From Acidobacteriota bacterium (GTDB lineage: Bacteria > Acidobacteriota > Terriglobia > Terriglobales > Acidobacteriaceae), in NCBI GenBank assembly GCA_003225515.1, contig QIAK01000013.1:1-7936 (forward strand): DNA of 7,936 nucleotides, written 5' to 3'. Shown piece by piece: positions 6,409 to 7,936 of this stretch. Numbering within the stretch: position 1 is the first letter of the stretch; every line of letters starts with the position of its first letter. The position numbers and the translations under genes are program-made. A model generated the notes under the pieces. The model saw nothing but the letters and a program-made list of their open reading frames with translations. It was not told the origin of the DNA and did no database searches.

Positions 6409-6756
6409 TTAAGCAGCTTCGCGTTTTGATTCCACCGGAAAGCCTGCGTTCAACCATGCCTGAAATCCGCCTTGGAGTGCCCACACATCGCGATAGCCGC
6501 GTTCCCGAAGTTTTTGCGCCAAACTGGCGCTTGAGCCTTCGTTCGGTCAGGTGCAGTAGGTCACGACCGGTCTTGCTTTCGGAATTCGCCCCAGGTTTTC
6601 TTCCCAGTTATCCATTGGTATCCGGATAGCCTCCGGCAGAATCGTGTCCGATTGCTTCCACGCGTCGGGATTGCGAACATCAATAATCGTGAAGTCTTCT
6701 CCAGAGTCCATTCGCTTCTTGAGTTCTTTGGCCGTGATTCTCGGAGCATCAGTCAT
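6409..6756 (-). CDS. Single-domain rhodanese with in-frame TGA: candidate selenoprotein (or nonsense-interrupted gene)
   Basis: Rhodanese domains carry sulfur as a persulfide on a loop cysteine. The frame from the ATG at 6756 to the TAA at 6411-6409 encodes 115 residues if the TGA at 6549-6547 (codon 70) is read as an amino acid. Before it stand ITAKELKKRMDSGEDFTIID-V-R-NPDAW (residues 7-33) and RPVVTYCT (62-69), with the likely catalytic Cys68. After it, still in the same frame, come PNEGSSASLAQKLRERGY (71-88), ALQGGFQAWLNAGFPVE (93-109) and the end. All the usual elements of a small rhodanese (CH2A-like start, active loop, C-terminal GGFxAW helix) are present and no frameshift is needed. 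The TGA falls where I recall homologues having Cys in C-x-C-P-N-E, so selenocysteine is plausible; a SECIS-like hairpin follows. A purine stretch AAGAGA lies about 9 bases before the ATG. The gene is convergent with the 5690 gene. A plain nonsense mutation remains possible. Confidence 0.75.
6506..6541 (-). promoter_or_regulatory. SECIS-like stem-loop just downstream of the in-frame TGA
   Basis: In the rhodanese mRNA the inner stem is GCGCCA (6530-6525) with UGGCGC (6521-6516), six perfect pairs closing the loop GUU (6524-6522). A lower stem pairs CGAAG (6541-6537) with CUUCG (6510-6506), separated by an internal loop of GCUCAA against AAAAA that contains a U on the 5' side. The loop begins 22 bases after the UGA, and its first base is G. 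Known bacterial SECIS elements have a 3-14 base apical loop with a G in its first two positions, 16-37 bases from the UGA. The hairpin is inside the coding sequence, as bacterial SECIS elements are. The match is structural only; binding by SelB is inferred. Confidence 0.55.
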
Positions 6757-7022
6757 AAAAGAATCTCTTTTCTGCGCCCGCGAATTACATTTTTTGCAGT
6801 TCCGGGCATCGACGCCGGACATATTCCGCGGCAGGCGGACTCCGGCGCGCTTCAGTTCATAGCTCCTCTTGGATGTAGGGCCAAACCGGCGAGTTTACTT
6901 TCTTTTATGGACTACCCGTCATCAAGCGAACGCGACTGCAATGATATCGATGGAGTTAAGCCTGGCTGTCGGCCTGAACTTCGTTGCGATCAATGTTCCG
7001 ATCAGCCGGAGCTGAGCCTTAC

Positions 7023-7936
7023 CTAGAAGGCCCAGCGCAGCGAGAACTGAATCAGCCGTGGCGTGCCGGTTGAGTTCACGATTTTCCCGAACGACGATCC
7101 CGCCTCGATGTCGAGCACCGCCGGATTCGCAAAGGTCGGATGGTTCCAAATGTTGAAGAAATCCGCCGTGAAGCGCACGTCCTGATGTTCACCGACTTTG
7201 AAGTGCTTGATGAGGGATGCGTCCCAGTTCTGCTCGAACGGCCCCCGGTAATTGTTGCGGCCGAGGTCGCCGAATCCCGTGGTGCAGTAGTTCGGGTTGT
7301 TGACCGGATCGCAGAGAGTGGGATAGAGCAGTGGGGCCGGGGTGAACGCCGCCGCATTTAAATATCCATTGGCCACGCGCTGCTGAATGCTGCCACTGGT
7401 TAAACCGCTGGCAATGCTTGCGCCCGGAGCCAGGCTGGCGCCCAGCAATGGGGTGCTGCCCTGGCCTAGAAATGCCGTGCCTGCTCCTGAGTCAAAGATG
7501 GAGAATGGCGTCCCCGATTGGAAGATAGTTACGCCGCTTAATCCCCATCCTCCGAGCGCTGTATGCGCAAGACCTTTCGAGTGCGCGAAGAATGGCAGTT
7601 CGTATACGTAAGTGACCGATAGACGATGACGCCGGTCGAAATCCGACAGACCTCGCGAGGCGTTGATGTTGCTCTGGTCGTTGTAAGCCGTGTTGAATGC
7701 CGTATTCCCGCTCGAAGTCGCGTCAATGTTCTTCGAGAACGTATAGGCACTCTGTAAATAACTCTGTCCCCAGCGGCGCGATACCGTTGCCTGCAGCGAG
7801 TGGTAGATGGAGTAGGCGTCGTTCGCAAAAAGCTGGTAGCCGCTGTAGCCATTCAGTCCGGGAGCGGGCGTGCGGGCGATGGCATTGGAGAATGTGTTGT
7901 CGGCGATCTGATACGTGTTGTTGCTGGTATCGGTAA
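7023..7936 (-). CDS. TonB-dependent-receptor-like outer-membrane protein, C-terminal part (partial)
   Basis: I followed this frame by hand from the TAG at 7025-7023 to the window edge with no stop, giving the last 303 residues of a large protein whose N-terminus lies to the right. The sequence is typical of the Oar-like/carboxypeptidase-regulatory TonB-dependent transporters that are highly expanded in Acidobacteriota: beta-strand repeats such as YLQSAYTFSKNID, a DRRHRLSVTYVYELPFF strand pair, GGWGLSGVTIFQSGTPFSI, then NNYRGPFEQNWDASLIKHFK, ADFFNIWNHPTFANP, and the final strand RLIQFSLRWAF with the C-terminal aromatic residue used for barrel assembly. It would form the C-terminal barrel strands in the outer membrane; the substrate cannot be told from this fragment (in such families often plant or microbial glycans or metal complexes). 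The 266 bases after its stop (6757-7022) hold no other gene and no T-tailed terminator that I could see. Confidence 0.85.
   Translation of the reverse strand, partial: TDTSNNTYQIADNTFSNAIARTPAPGLNGYSGYQLFANDAYSIYHSLQATVSRRWGQSYLQSAYTFSKNIDATSSGNTAFNTAYNDQSNINASRGLSDFDRRHRLSVTYVYELPFFAHSKGLAHTALGGWGLSGVTIFQSGTPFSIFDSGAGTAFLGQGSTPLLGASLAPGASIASGLTSGSIQQRVANGYLNAAAFTPAPLLYPTLCDPVNNPNYCTTGFGDLGRNNYRGPFEQNWDASLIKHFKVGEHQDVRFTADFFNIWNHPTFANPAVLDIEAGSSFGKIVNSTGTPRLIQFSLRWAF

Noticed and set aside
6409..6756. Reassigned genetic code (TGA as sense codon) as the reason for the in-frame TGA
   Set aside because: No other gene in the window contains an internal TGA, tryptophan is encoded by TGG throughout the codons I read, and the neighbouring gene ends with TGA at 6392-6394, so a standard code is assumed.
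6757..6822. 22-residue N-terminal extension of the rhodanese, with a CKKC motif
   Set aside because: A CxxC pair looked tempting as a redox module, but the rhodanese domain starts just after the ATG at 6756 and the upstream ATG lacks a ribosome-binding site.
6957..7022. Terminator for the TonB-receptor-like gene
   Set aside because: Only a short CAGC/GCTG stem with a four-base loop is present and no T-run follows, which is too weak to call.

Overview
The window looks like a chromosomal segment from a soil-type Acidobacteriota (Terriglobia-like) genome. This placement is an inference. It rests on a DUF2934 protein, a very typical acidobacterial carboxypeptidase-regulatory/TonB-type outer-membrane receptor ending in ...RWAF, a CcmH with an unusual cluster of cysteines, and palindrome-rich intergenic DNA. 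No mobile element, CRISPR array, rRNA or phage gene was recognised.

Layout. On the minus strand, positions 1-3173 carry a short gene string transcribed right to left: a small DUF2934 protein (3173-2793), then ccmF (2657-603), then ccmH (421 to beyond position 1, cut by the window edge). CcmF and CcmH belong to the System I cytochrome c maturation machinery, which attaches heme to apocytochromes c outside the cytoplasmic membrane. The gaps hold a GC-rich hairpin, a LacI-operator-like imperfect palindrome upstream of ccmF, and a double inverted repeat between ccmF and ccmH. A tRNA-Glu(CTC) gene with an extended -10 promoter lies on the plus strand at 3457-3531. Next on the plus strand come a thiamine-diphosphate enzyme of the pyruvate oxidase (PoxB)/acetolactate synthase superfamily (3767-5515) and a conserved-looking protein of unknown function (5690-6394).

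The right end is again minus strand. It holds a small single-domain rhodanese gene (6756-6409), convergent with the unknown gene, and the C-terminal 303 residues of a TonB-dependent-receptor-like outer-membrane protein (7936-7023).

The most interesting point is the rhodanese gene. Its reading frame holds one in-frame TGA, at codon 70, two codons after the putative catalytic cysteine and where I recall related rhodaneses having a second cysteine (C-T-C-P-N-E). Before and after the TGA the same frame reads as a normal rhodanese through to a TAA. A stem-loop that meets the usual rules for a bacterial SECIS element starts just after the TGA. The simplest exciting reading is a selenocysteine-containing rhodanese that standard annotation would truncate or call a pseudogene. 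The alternative is a simple nonsense mutation. The selenocysteine machinery (selA, selB, selC, selD) is not in the window, so this has to be tested against the rest of the genome and homologues.
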